Shown here: in pieces, positions 46,621 through 54,173 of the stretch
Layout: each line of letters starts with the position of its first letter
Numbering within the stretch: position 1 is the stretch's first letter
NCBI GenBank assembly: GCA_963842575.1
Contig: CAWJGS010000007.1
Coordinates: 1 to 64,000 of the forward strand
DNA length: 64,000 bases
DNA from: JACDER01 sp963842575
Lineage (GTDB): Bacteria; Actinomycetota; Thermoleophilia; Gaiellales; Gaiellaceae
Direction: 5' to 3'
The notes under the pieces: model-generated
The model's database searches: none
What the model saw: the letters and a program-made list of their open reading frames with translations, nothing else
Told to the model about the DNA's origin: nothing
Made by a program: the position numbers and the translations under genes

Positions 46621-47605
46621 CGAGCGCAAGGTAGTCAGGATAGGGGACGGCGTCCACGTACCGGGCGGCTGAGGCGACCATCGCAGCGTTGTCCGTGCAC
46701 AGCTCGAGCGGAGCGAAGACGGCTCCTTCGAGCGACGCGCGGAGCTCCGAGTTCGCGGCTACGCCGCCCACGACCGCGATCCGCTGCGCGCCGATCTGCT
46801 CGGCGGCCTCCAACGTGCGCTCGACGAGGGCCCGCACGACCGCGCGCTGGTACGAGGCGGCGAGGTCCGCCTTCCGCTCGTCGGCGGCGGCGCCCAGGTC
46901 GCGAACGGCGTACAGCAGCGCCGTCTTGACGCCGGAGAAGGAGAAGTCCAGGCCGGGGACGCGCGCGACGGGGAAGCTGTACGCGGTCGGGTCGCCGGCG
47001 CGCGCCAGCCGGTCGAGCGCCGGGCCGCCGGGGTAGCCGAGGCCGAGCAGTCGCGCGCCCTTGTCGAAGGCCTCGCCGGCGGCATCGTCGATCGTCCCTC
47101 CCAGGGTCGTGTGGGCCGCGTGGTCGCGAACGTCCAGGAGCAGCGTGTGGCCGCCGCTGGCGAGCAGGCACAGGAAGGGCGGCTCGAGGGGATGGTCGCC
47201 GAGGTAGAGCGAAGCCACGTGAGCGTGCAGGTGGTCGACCGGGACGAGCGGCAGACGGCGGCCCCACGCCAGCGCCTTGGCTGCGCTCAGCCCGACGAGG
47301 AGCGCGCCGGCAAGCCCCGGCCCCCTCGTCACCGCGACCTGCTCGACGCGGTCGAGGGTCTCGCCGGCCTCGGCGAGCGCTTCGTCGACCGCCGGGACGA
47401 CGAGCTCGAGGTGCCGGCGCGAGGCGACCTCGGGGACGACGCCGCCGAAGCGCGCGTGCAGCTCGGCCTGGGAGGAGACGACGTTGGAGAGGATGCGACC
47501 GTCCGTGGTCACGAGCGCGGCCGCGGTCTCGTCGCAGGAGGTCTCGAGACCGAGGATCAACTGGCGACCGCGGGGGAACCGCAAGCCCAGGAAGCACCGA
47601 CTCAC
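46592..47605 (-). CDS. tsaD: tRNA t6A threonylcarbamoyltransferase TsaD
   Basis: 337 residues. ASKHA-fold kinase-like enzyme: ILGLETSCDETAAALVT, VAVTRGPGLAGALLVGLSAAKALA, VDHLHAHVASLYL (Fe/metal His pair), FLCLLASGGHTLL, DDAAGEAFDKGARLLGLGYPGG and VGGVAANSELRASL. It transfers threonylcarbamoyl to A37 of ANN-decoding tRNAs with TsaB and TsaE. GTG 47605 forms a GTGA overlap with rimI, giving 15 residues before the conserved start; TTG 47560 is an alternative. Part of the tsaE-tsaB-rimI-tsaD operon. Confidence 0.95.
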   Translation of the reverse strand: MSRCFLGLRFPRGRQLILGLETSCDETAAALVTTDGRILSNVVSSQAELHARFGGVVPEVASRRHLELVVPAVDEALAEAGETLDRVEQVAVTRGPGLAGALLVGLSAAKALAWGRRLPLVPVDHLHAHVASLYLGDHPLEPPFLCLLASGGHTLLLDVRDHAAHTTLGGTIDDAAGEAFDKGARLLGLGYPGGPALDRLARAGDPTAYSFPVARVPGLDFSFSGVKTALLYAVRDLGAAADERKADLAASYQRAVVRALVERTLEAAEQIGAQRIAVVGGVAANSELRASLEGAVFAPLELCTDNAAMVASAARYVDAVPYPDYLALDAYASREAA

Positions 47606-48078
47606 GCCCCGACACCGGAGACGCGATCGCCGACCGGGTCCTTCCACATGATCAACGCGTCCTCGCGGTTGTCGGTGTAGTAGCCACGTCGCACGCCTCG
47701 TCCCTTGAAGCCGAGCCGCTCGTACAGCCGGATCGCGCCCGCGTTCGAGACGCGCACCTCGAGCGTGTACCCGCGCCTGCCGTCGCGCGAGGTGAGGTCG
47801 AAGAGCTCCGCCAGCAGCATCGACGCGATTCCGCGGCGCTGGTGGCCGGGGTCGACGGCGATGTTCATGACGTGCCACGCGTCGACGTAGCGGGCGATGA
47901 TCAGGTACCCGAGCAGCGCGTCGGTCTCCTCGTCGAAGGCGCCGAGACAGATCGAGGACGCCTTCGACAGCTCGCTTGCGAACATGGAGCGAGACCACGG
48001 CGTCGGATACGCGCGCTTCTCGATCTCTTCGATCGCGCCGAGGTCGCGCATCCGCAGCGGGCGGAAGAGCACGTTCAC
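47602..48078 (-). CDS. rimI: Ribosomal-protein alanine N-acetyltransferase RimI family
   Basis: 158-residue GNAT. Features: FRPLRMRDLGAIEEIEKRAYPTPWSRSMFASEL, which is RimI-specific at the start, acetyl-CoA loop VDPGHQRRGIASMLLAEL, and VRVSNAGAIRLYERLGFKGRGVRRGYY. The typical RimI partner YPTPWS segment is present. It acetylates the N-terminus of ribosomal protein S18 in Escherichia coli; target here inferred. GTGA overlaps on both sides with tsaB and tsaD. Confidence 0.9.
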   Translation of the reverse strand: MNVLFRPLRMRDLGAIEEIEKRAYPTPWSRSMFASELSKASSICLGAFDEETDALLGYLIIARYVDAWHVMNIAVDPGHQRRGIASMLLAELFDLTSRDGRRGYTLEVRVSNAGAIRLYERLGFKGRGVRRGYYTDNREDALIMWKDPVGDRVSGVGA

Positions 48079-48671
48079 GCGGTGCTCCTCGCCACGGCGT
48101 CCGGCAGGCGGAGGTAGAGCGGATCGACGGCGGCGGCATCCCCGAAGTCGCGCGCGAGGGCGGCGTGGTGCCGCGCCCACGGGACGTGGAGCGGGCTGTC
48201 GTCCGGCGGGACGTCGGCGCCTTTCTGCTCCAGGATCTCGCGGTACCGGACGGCGCCGTCGCCCACGCATAGCGCGCCCGGCTCGACTTCGAGGTCGGCG
48301 GGAGCGAGGCACTGCGGGCCGTCCAGCAGCGCGAAGACCTCGCGCCGGCGCGCGTCGATCACAGGCACGGCGCCGGGCGCGCCGGCCGCGAGCGCGTCGA
48401 GCGTCGACACGCCGGCCACGGGGACTCCCAGCGCGAAGGAGACGCCGCGGGCGGCGGCGAGCCCGATCCGGATCCCCGTGAAGCTGCCGGGTCCGGTGCC
48501 GACGGCGAGGTGCGTGACGTCCGCATCCTCGAGCCCCGCCTCGCGAATGAGCTCGTCGGCGTCCGCGAGCACGCGGGAGGCTGCCGAGACTCGCTCGCCG
48601 AGCACCTCCCCGTCCTGGACGAGCGCGCTCGTCGCCCGGTCGGTCGCCGTGTCAAACGCCAGGATCAGCAT
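48075..48671 (-). CDS. tsaB: t6A biosynthesis protein TsaB
   Basis: 198 residues: ILAFDTATDRATSALVQDGEVL, HLAVGTGPGSFTGIRIGLAAARGVSFALGVPVAGVSTLDAL and a divergent C-terminal half with no intact kinase site, as usual for TsaB. It is the dimerisation and scaffold partner of TsaD. ATG 48671 chosen because the conserved strand begins right after it; this start overlaps tsaE by 20 bases. Confidence 0.9.
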   Translation of the reverse strand: MLILAFDTATDRATSALVQDGEVLGERVSAASRVLADADELIREAGLEDADVTHLAVGTGPGSFTGIRIGLAAARGVSFALGVPVAGVSTLDALAAGAPGAVPVIDARRREVFALLDGPQCLAPADLEVEPGALCVGDGAVRYREILEQKGADVPPDDSPLHVPWARHHAALARDFGDAAAVDPLYLRLPDAVARSTA

Positions 48672-49071
48672 CCTCGATCGCGATCGCCCTTCCGTTCTCA
48701 ATATGCCGCAAACGTACGCGCAGCCGGACGGGAGGGAGCGCGCCGGCCGCCGCTTCCGGCCACTCGACGAAGCAGACCGCGCCGTCGAAGTACGGCTCGA
48801 GGTCACCCCATTCGGCAGCGGACACGCCCTCGAAACGGTAGAGGTCGAGGTGCGACACGTCGACCGATCCACGGTACCGATTGCCGATGGTGAAGGTGGG
48901 GCTCGTGACCGGCGCGGTCACTCCCAGGCCGCGAGCCGCGCCGCGCACGAACGTCGTCTTGCCGGAGCCGAGCTCGCCGGAGACGGTCACCACGTCCCCG
49001 GGGCGCAGCTGCTCGGCGACGCGTGCGGCGATCGCCTCCGTCTCCTCAGGAGAGGTCGTTTCGACTTCCAC
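48652..49071 (-). CDS. tsaE: t6A biosynthesis ATPase TsaE
   Basis: 139 residues. P-loop: VTVSGELGSGKTTFVRGAARGLG, then SPTFTIGNRYRG and VSHLDLYRFEG, which include the family's T/D switch residues, and VCFVEWPEAA (Walker B Glu). It drives the TsaBD complex by ATP hydrolysis. GTG 49071 has TAGCGT six bases upstream, so the operon appears to begin with a leaderless start. Confidence 0.9.
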   Translation of the reverse strand: MEVETTSPEETEAIAARVAEQLRPGDVVTVSGELGSGKTTFVRGAARGLGVTAPVTSPTFTIGNRYRGSVDVSHLDLYRFEGVSAAEWGDLEPYFDGAVCFVEWPEAAAGALPPVRLRVRLRHIENGRAIAIEDADPGV

Positions 49072-49113
49072 GGAGCCACGCTAGCGCGCGACTTGCGCTG
49101 GGACGTGACTGCG

Positions 49114-49761
49114 CTAGAAGAGGCCGAGCTGGACGGCGGGCTCAGGCACGACCAGCGGCTCGAGCTCGACCGGCACCGGCTCCGGCACGGCCTCGCGGCC
49201 AAGCAGGTCCGGAAGGCGCGAGAAGTCCTGCTCGAGCACGGTCAGCATCGCGGGGGTGTAGAGCGCGGCCGCAGGGTGGTAGAGCGGGTACAGGAGCACG
49301 TCGCGGCCGCCGAGCGTCGTTCGCTGCTCCTGGCCGTGGACACGGGTGATCCCGGTCTGCTTCCCGGAGAGGAGCTTGGTGGCGAAGTTGCCGAGTGTGG
49401 CGATCACGAGGGGCTGGATCAGCTCGATCTGGCGGAAGAGGTGCGGCTCGCAGGACTCGATCTCGTCCGGTACCGGGTCGCGGTTGCCGGGAGGGCGGCA
49501 TTTCAGGACATTCGCCACGTAACAATCGGCACGAGTGAGCCCGATGCCGCCGAGCAGCCGGTCGAGCAGCTTCCCCGCCTGGCCGACGAAGGGGAAGCCC
49601 TGCTTGTCCTCGTGGAAGCCGGGCGCCTCGCCCACGAACATGAGGTCGGCCTCCGGGTTTCCCACCCCGAACACGACCTGGGTACGCGTCTCCGCCAGCC
49701 GGCAGCGCGTACAGCCGGCGGTCTGCGCCGCGTACTGCTCTAGCTCAGTGCCCGCAACCAC
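49114..49761 (-). CDS. Type 4 uracil-DNA glycosylase (Fe-S)
   Basis: 215 residues. Four-Cys iron-sulfur ligands: CTRC near the start, then VLKCRPPGNRDP and ESCEPHL. Active-site motifs: VGEAPGFHEDKQGFPFVGQAGKLLD and the late LLYPLYHPAAALY His motif. Removes uracil from DNA. The C-terminus carries a Pro/Glu/Val tail ending in QLGLF, which may be a sliding-clamp (PIP-like) motif. GTG 49761 lies inside the fmdB coding end, overlapping by 17 bases. Confidence 0.9.
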   Translation of the reverse strand: MVAGTELEQYAAQTAGCTRCRLAETRTQVVFGVGNPEADLMFVGEAPGFHEDKQGFPFVGQAGKLLDRLLGGIGLTRADCYVANVLKCRPPGNRDPVPDEIESCEPHLFRQIELIQPLVIATLGNFATKLLSGKQTGITRVHGQEQRTTLGGRDVLLYPLYHPAAALYTPAMLTVLEQDFSRLPDLLGREAVPEPVPVELEPLVVPEPAVQLGLF

Positions 49762-49966
49762 ACGAACCGCCGCAACATCCCCCTCCACCTGCCGCCGTCT
49801 GGCCGTAGCTGGGCTGCGCGGCGGTGCCGTGAGCGGCGAACACGGAGAACTGCCTGCGGACGTTCGAGGCCTCGCAGTCCGGGCAATCCGGATCGGGCTC
49901 CGAAACCCCGACGAGCTCCTCGAAGTGCGACTCGCATTCCATGCACACGTACTCGTAGATCGGCAT
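49745..49966 (-). CDS. FmdB/CxxC-type zinc-ribbon regulatory protein
   Basis: 73 residues: MPIYEYVCMECESHFEEL with CxxC, then DPDCPDCEASNVRRQFSVF with the second CxxC pair, a canonical FmdB-type zinc ribbon. The tail is unusual: GGGGCCGGSCGCGH, four extra Cys and a terminal His, possibly a metal-handling appendix. ATG 49966 has TACACT about nine bases upstream. Exact function of FmdB proteins is unclear. Confidence 0.85.
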   Translation of the reverse strand: MPIYEYVCMECESHFEELVGVSEPDPDCPDCEASNVRRQFSVFAAHGTAAQPSYGQTAAGGGGCCGGSCGCGH

Positions 49967-50064
49967 CGCCTCGGCAGTGTAGTCGCACCCTCCGGCGGGT
50001 ACAGAAGGCCTGCCTCGAACGCTAAGATCGCCGTGCCCGGTATCCGCTACGGAACTGGAGCGAG

Positions 50065-50739
50065 ATGAGAATCGAAAGCGTTCATGTGATCGGCTCCGGC
50101 CGCGTCGGCTCGGCCGTCTCCGCTCGGCTCAGCGAGCGCGGCGTCGAGCTGCGCGAGGACGGAGCGGAGCTCGTCCTGCTCTGCGTCCCGGACGCGGCGA
50201 TCCCCGAGGTGGCTCGGGACCTCGAGCCTGGGCCGTGGATCGCGCACACGAGCGGCGGAACTCCGCTGTCCGCGCTCGACCCGCATACGCGGCGCTTCAG
50301 CGTCCACCCGCTGCAGACTTTCACGCTCGAGCGCGGGCCAGAGCAGCTCGACGGGGCCTGGGCCGCCGTCACCGGCGAGTCCGACGAAGCGCTCGAGCAC
50401 GGCTTCGAGCTCGCCATGACCCTTGGCCTGAGGCCTTTCGAGCTCGCCGACGCAGACCGGTCGCTCTACCACGCCGGGGCCGTGTTCGCCGCCACGTTCA
50501 TGGTGACCCTCCACGACGCCGCCGCGGACCTGATGACCGCCGCCGGCGCGCCGCCGGAGGCGCTCGAGCCGCTCATGCGACGCACGATGGAGAACGGCTT
50601 CGTGCCGACCGGCCCCTTCATCCGGGGAGACCGCGGGACGATCGAACGACACCTGGCGGCGATCGACGAGCGCACGCCGGAGCTCGGGCGGCTGTACCGC
50701 GAGCTCGCCGAGGCGACCGAGGCAATGCTGGTCCGATGA
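50065..50739 (+). CDS. Rossmann-fold DUF2520 protein upstream of panC
   Basis: 224 residues. N-terminal NAD(P)-binding fold VHVIGSGRVGSAVSARLSE (GxGxxG), LVLLCVPDAAIPEVA and HTSGGTPLSAL. A C-terminal helical DUF2520 domain follows, with SLYHAGAVFAATFMVTLHDAA and a PTGPFIRGD segment. The fold resembles ketopantoate and other beta-hydroxyacid reductases. The ATGA overlap with panC suggests it may supply the ketopantoate-reductase step, since no panE is seen here (inference). ATG follows GGAGCGAG. Confidence 0.85.
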   Translation: MRIESVHVIGSGRVGSAVSARLSERGVELREDGAELVLLCVPDAAIPEVARDLEPGPWIAHTSGGTPLSALDPHTRRFSVHPLQTFTLERGPEQLDGAWAAVTGESDEALEHGFELAMTLGLRPFELADADRSLYHAGAVFAATFMVTLHDAAADLMTAAGAPPEALEPLMRRTMENGFVPTGPFIRGDRGTIERHLAAIDERTPELGRLYRELAEATEAMLVR

Positions 50740-51488
50740 AGACCGTGCGCACGATCTCCGAGCTGCGCGCCGAGCTGGGCGAGGCCCGGCCCGGCTTCGT
50801 GCCGACGATGGGAGCCTTCCACGAAGGGCACTTGTCGCTCATCCGCGCCGCGCGCGCCGAGAACGACCTCGTGGTGGTGAGCCTCTTCGTCAACCCGGCG
50901 CAGTTCGGGCAGGGGGAAGATCTTTCTCGCTACCCGCGCGACGAGACGCATGACGCGGCACAGGCGGAGGCCGAGGGAGCCGACTACCTGTTCGCGCCGT
51001 CGCGGGACGAGCTCTACCCGCCGGGGTTCCAGACCTGGGTGGAGGTGGAGGAGGTGTCGAAGCCGCTCGAGGGCGCTGCCCGTCCCGGCCACTTCCGGGG
51101 CGTCGCCACCGTGTGCCTCAAGCTCTTCAACATCGTCCGGCCGCGCCGCGCGTACTTCGGCCAGAAGGACGCGCAGCAGGTCGCGGTGGTCAAGCGGATG
51201 GTGCGCGATCTCGATCTCGATCTGGAGATCCGCGTCCTTCCCACCGTCCGCGAGGAGGACGGGCTTGCGCTCTCCTCCCGCAACGCGTACCTCTCGCCCG
51301 AGGAGCGCCAGGCCGCGCTCGCGCTTCCGCGCGCGCTGCAGGCCCGCGACCGCTCGCTGCTGAACGGGCTGGAAGTCGACTACTTCGAAGAAGCCGACTT
51401 CGAGCCGCGCGTGCTTGCGGCGGCCGTTCGCGTCGGCACGACCCGGTTGATCGACAACGTCGTCCTCGAGGAAGGAGCACCGACATGA
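50736..51488 (+). CDS. panC: Pantothenate synthetase
   Basis: 250 residues. Nucleotidyl-transferase motifs: FVPTMGAFHEGHLSLI (HIGH-like), VSLFVNPAQFGQGEDLSRYPR, GHFRGVATVCLKLFNIV, AYFGQKDAQQ and LALSSRNAYLS (KMSKS-like). It joins pantoate and beta-alanine using ATP. Overlaps both the DUF2520 gene and panB by ATGA. Slightly shorter than the usual 280 residues because the C-terminal region after LSPEERQAAL is trimmed. Confidence 0.95.
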   Translation: MKTVRTISELRAELGEARPGFVPTMGAFHEGHLSLIRAARAENDLVVVSLFVNPAQFGQGEDLSRYPRDETHDAAQAEAEGADYLFAPSRDELYPPGFQTWVEVEEVSKPLEGAARPGHFRGVATVCLKLFNIVRPRRAYFGQKDAQQVAVVKRMVRDLDLDLEIRVLPTVREEDGLALSSRNAYLSPEERQAALALPRALQARDRSLLNGLEVDYFEEADFEPRVLAAAVRVGTTRLIDNVVLEEGAPT

Positions 51489-52369
51489 GCGCAGTCCCGA
51501 AGGGCAAGCTTCCGCTGCCTGAGTTGGCCGCGATGAAGCAGCGCGGCGACAGGATCGTGATGGTCACCGCCTACGACGCGCCGGGGGCGCGGTTCGCGGA
51601 GGACGCCGGCATCGATCTCATCCTCGTCGGGGACACGGCCGCGATGGTCGTGCTCGGATACGAGGGCACGACCGTTCCGGTGACGATGGACGAGATGGTC
51701 TTCCTCGCGCGCACGGTCGCGCGCGCCGCCCGGCGGCCCATCGTGGTCGGCGACATGCCTTTCGGCTCGTACCAGGTCTCCGACGAGGACGCCGTCCGCA
51801 ACGCGATCCGCTTCTTCAAGGAGGCGCGGACGGACGCGGTCAAGCTCGAGGGCGCCGGGCCGTCGCTCACCCGCGTGCGCGCGATTGTCGGCGCCGGCAT
51901 CCCGGTCATGGGGCACATCGGCCTGACGCCGCAGTCGGCCACGATGCTCGGCGGCTTCAAGACCCAGGGCAAGACCGCCGACGCCGCGCGCGCGCTCGTC
52001 GAGGACGCGCTCGCGCTCGAGGACGCCGGCTGCTTCTCGGTCGTCCTCGAGGCCGTCCCGGCGCCGGTCGCGGCCGAGATCACCGAACGCCTCCACGTGC
52101 CGACCATCGGGATCGGCGCCGGCCGCGACTGCGACGGCCAGGTGCTCGTCTACCACGACCTGCTCGGCCTGACCGAAGGGCACCTCCCGCGTTTCGTCAA
52201 GCGCTACGCCAACCTCTCGCGCGAGATCCGCGACGCGCTCGAGGCATACGCGGACGAGGTCCGCAAGGGCGTGTTCCCGGAGGACGAGCACACCTACGAG
52301 ATGCCGGCCGGCGAGCTGGAGCTATTTCGTGGGGAGCACCGACCAGAGCGCGAGCACCAGCCCCACTAG
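51485..52369 (+). CDS. panB: 3-methyl-2-oxobutanoate hydroxymethyltransferase
   Basis: 294 residues, TIM-barrel PanB: MVTAYDAPGARFAEDAGIDLILVGDTAAMVVLGY (metal Asp in VGD), VVGDMPFGSYQ, AVKLEGAG, VMGHIGLTPQSATMLGGFKTQG, VLEAVPAPVA and IGIGAGRDCDGQVLVYHDLLG. It makes ketopantoate from ketoisovalerate and methylene-THF. Last gene of the pantothenate operon; the 3' end overlaps the convergent Yip1 gene by 48 bases. Confidence 0.95.
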   Translation: MSAVPKGKLPLPELAAMKQRGDRIVMVTAYDAPGARFAEDAGIDLILVGDTAAMVVLGYEGTTVPVTMDEMVFLARTVARAARRPIVVGDMPFGSYQVSDEDAVRNAIRFFKEARTDAVKLEGAGPSLTRVRAIVGAGIPVMGHIGLTPQSATMLGGFKTQGKTADAARALVEDALALEDAGCFSVVLEAVPAPVAAEITERLHVPTIGIGAGRDCDGQVLVYHDLLGLTEGHLPRFVKRYANLSREIRDALEAYADEVRKGVFPEDEHTYEMPAGELELFRGEHRPEREHQPH

Positions 52370-52975
52370 CGCCACGGCGAAGATGCTCGCGCCGAAGGCG
52401 CGGAACCAGTCCAACCGGAAGACCGTCCTGACGCCGTAGACGAGCAGGCCGATGGACCATACGGCACCCGCCACGCAGAGCCAGCGCAGGAACTGCCCGC
52501 CCACGCCGTCATCGGCTCCTCCCGACCTGAAGACGGCGCCGCCGTACACCGCCAGACGCAACGGCCAGACGAGAAGCAGCGTGAGGACGAGGGGGGTGAG
52601 CGAGAAGGCCAGCACGTGGCGGCAGTGCTTCGCCCGCTCGTTGCCGCCCATCGCGCGGATCCCGAGCGAGAGCGTCCAACCGAGCACGTAGTAGCTGAAG
52701 AAGCCGTAGATGCTCCCGGCGAAGATCACGATTACAAGGACGTCGAGCGCGTCGAGCGCGTAGTCGTCGTACAGGCGCCCGAATGCCGGGGCGAGGAGGA
52801 CGCCGGCCATTCCGCCCAGGAAGACGAGCGCGGTGGCCGGCTCGGAACGGGCGTCCTCGGCCTCCTGCGACTGGTCGCGGAGGGCGAGGAACACCGGACG
52901 CGGGTTCTGCAGCACCAGTACCGCGCGCAGCCACCAGGCGCGCTGGGAGTCGTGCGCGACTTCGGCCGTCGCCAT
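52322..52975 (-). CDS. Yip1-domain membrane protein
   Basis: 217 residues with five hydrophobic segments. A soluble N-terminus (VLQNPRPVFLALRDQSQEAEDARSEP) precedes ALVFLGGMAGVLLAPAF, VLVIVIFAGSIYGFFSYYVLGWTL, SLTPLVLTLLLVWPLRL and two more. The P-x-P-x-F before helix 1 is typical of Yip1/DUF-type proteins. Function unknown. ATG follows TAACCT by six bases, so probably leaderless. Confidence 0.8.
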   Translation of the reverse strand: MATAEVAHDSQRAWWLRAVLVLQNPRPVFLALRDQSQEAEDARSEPATALVFLGGMAGVLLAPAFGRLYDDYALDALDVLVIVIFAGSIYGFFSYYVLGWTLSLGIRAMGGNERAKHCRHVLAFSLTPLVLTLLLVWPLRLAVYGGAVFRSGGADDGVGGQFLRWLCVAGAVWSIGLLVYGVRTVFRLDWFRAFGASIFAVALVGLVLALWSVLPTK

Positions 52976-52984
52976 GCGTCCAGG

Positions 52985-53581
52985 TTACGCGCGCGCCGGA
53001 GACGCGGCGAGCAGCCCGTCGCAGAGCATCTCGACGACGGTCCGCTCGGCCAGCCGGACATCCTCCTCGGTGTCCGGCAGCTGGCCCATGACCCAGCCCG
53101 TGAGGATCTCCTCGAGCGCGCCGTAGAAGATGAAGCTCGCGAAGCGCGGCTCGATGTCGTCGCGGAACTCGCCCGCCTGCTGGCCCTTCCGGATCACGCG
53201 CTCGAGCGCGGCGAACGCCTGCTCCGTCTCGCCGATCTCCTGCTGGAGGTGCGGGCTGCGCGTGACCTCGCGGACGAGGACGCGGACGATGTCCGGCGTG
53301 TCCCGCCAGGCGCGAAGCACGATCGCCGAGACCTTGCGCAGGGTTTCCCGCGCGGGCTCGTCCAACGACTCGACGCCGCTGATCGCCTCGAGCATCAGCG
53401 TCCAGGTGTTGCTGAAGATCGTCTCGAGCAGCTCGTCCTTGGACTTGAAGTAGTGGTAGAGGAGGCCATGCGCGACGCCCGCCTCTTCGGCGATGTCGCC
53501 GACGCGGCTCGTGTGGTAGCCCTTGCGGGCGAATACCCGGACGGCCGCGTCCAGGATGAGTTGCCGCTTGTCCTCAGGCAC
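52985..53581 (-). CDS. TetR-family transcriptional regulator
   Basis: 198 residues. N-terminal HTH RQLILDAAVRVFARKGYHTSR, VGDIAEEAGVAHGLLYHYFKSKDEL is canonical TetR. The C-terminal ligand domain (AISGVESLDEP ... PRFASFIFYGALEEILTGW) resembles FadR/BM3R1-type fatty-acyl or drug sensors. GTG 53581 is favoured by homology; an earlier in-frame start would add a divergent-promoter region. The divergent lipoprotein gene 61 bases away is a possible target. Confidence 0.85.
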   Translation of the reverse strand: MPEDKRQLILDAAVRVFARKGYHTSRVGDIAEEAGVAHGLLYHYFKSKDELLETIFSNTWTLMLEAISGVESLDEPARETLRKVSAIVLRAWRDTPDIVRVLVREVTRSPHLQQEIGETEQAFAALERVIRKGQQAGEFRDDIEPRFASFIFYGALEEILTGWVMGQLPDTEEDVRLAERTVVEMLCDGLLAASPARA

Positions 53582-53642
53582 GGACGGGTCATCGTAACCG
53601 CATGGAGAGATCCATCCAACGTCGACGGCGGTAGAGTTGTCG

Positions 53643-54167
53643 ATGTCCGCCCCCGTGCTGCGCGCTCTCCCCATAGCGATTTTCGGTGCCGCGATTCTCG
53701 TGGTCGCCGGCTGTGGCGGCGGGTCGAGCGATTCGAGCGACTCGGGCGCGCCCGCGCAGACACCGGGTCTTTTCATGACGTCGCTGATCCGACAGAAGGC
53801 GACCGGACAGTACGACCTCGCCTGGAAGAGCCTCCACCCGCTGCACCAGGAGGTGGCCCCGCAGAAGGTCTACGTGCGCTGCGAGAACCTCACTGTTTTC
53901 CCGGGGCGGCTGGTCAAGGTCTCCGTCGTTCGAATAAAGAACGAGCCGGTGCTGATCGCCGGCGAGAAGGATTCGGTGGCGAGCAAGGCCGTCACGCTCA
54001 GGGTCTCCGTCGACTCACCCGGAATCCCGCGGCCGGTGACCGTGAAGGACACCTACCACGTGATCCCCGTGGACGGCCACTGGACCTGGATCCTGACGAA
54101 GGAGAACTTCCTGGAGTACAAGGCCGGGGTGTGTCCCGGCACGGCGACGCCGACGACGAAGGCTTAG
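53643..54167 (+). CDS. Lipoprotein of unknown function
   Basis: 174 residues from ATG 53643. Lipobox IFGAAILVVAGCGGG with Cys25 or nearby as acylated residue, then a low-complexity SSDSSDSG linker and a DUF4878/NTF2-like domain (TGQYDLAWKSLHPLHQEVAP, TVKDTYHVIPVDGHWTWIL). Membrane-anchored, extracytoplasmic. A TAGAGT -10 ends five bases before the ATG. Confidence 0.8.
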   Translation: MSAPVLRALPIAIFGAAILVVAGCGGGSSDSSDSGAPAQTPGLFMTSLIRQKATGQYDLAWKSLHPLHQEVAPQKVYVRCENLTVFPGRLVKVSVVRIKNEPVLIAGEKDSVASKAVTLRVSVDSPGIPRPVTVKDTYHVIPVDGHWTWILTKENFLEYKAGVCPGTATPTTKA

Positions 54168-54173
54168 CTCCGC

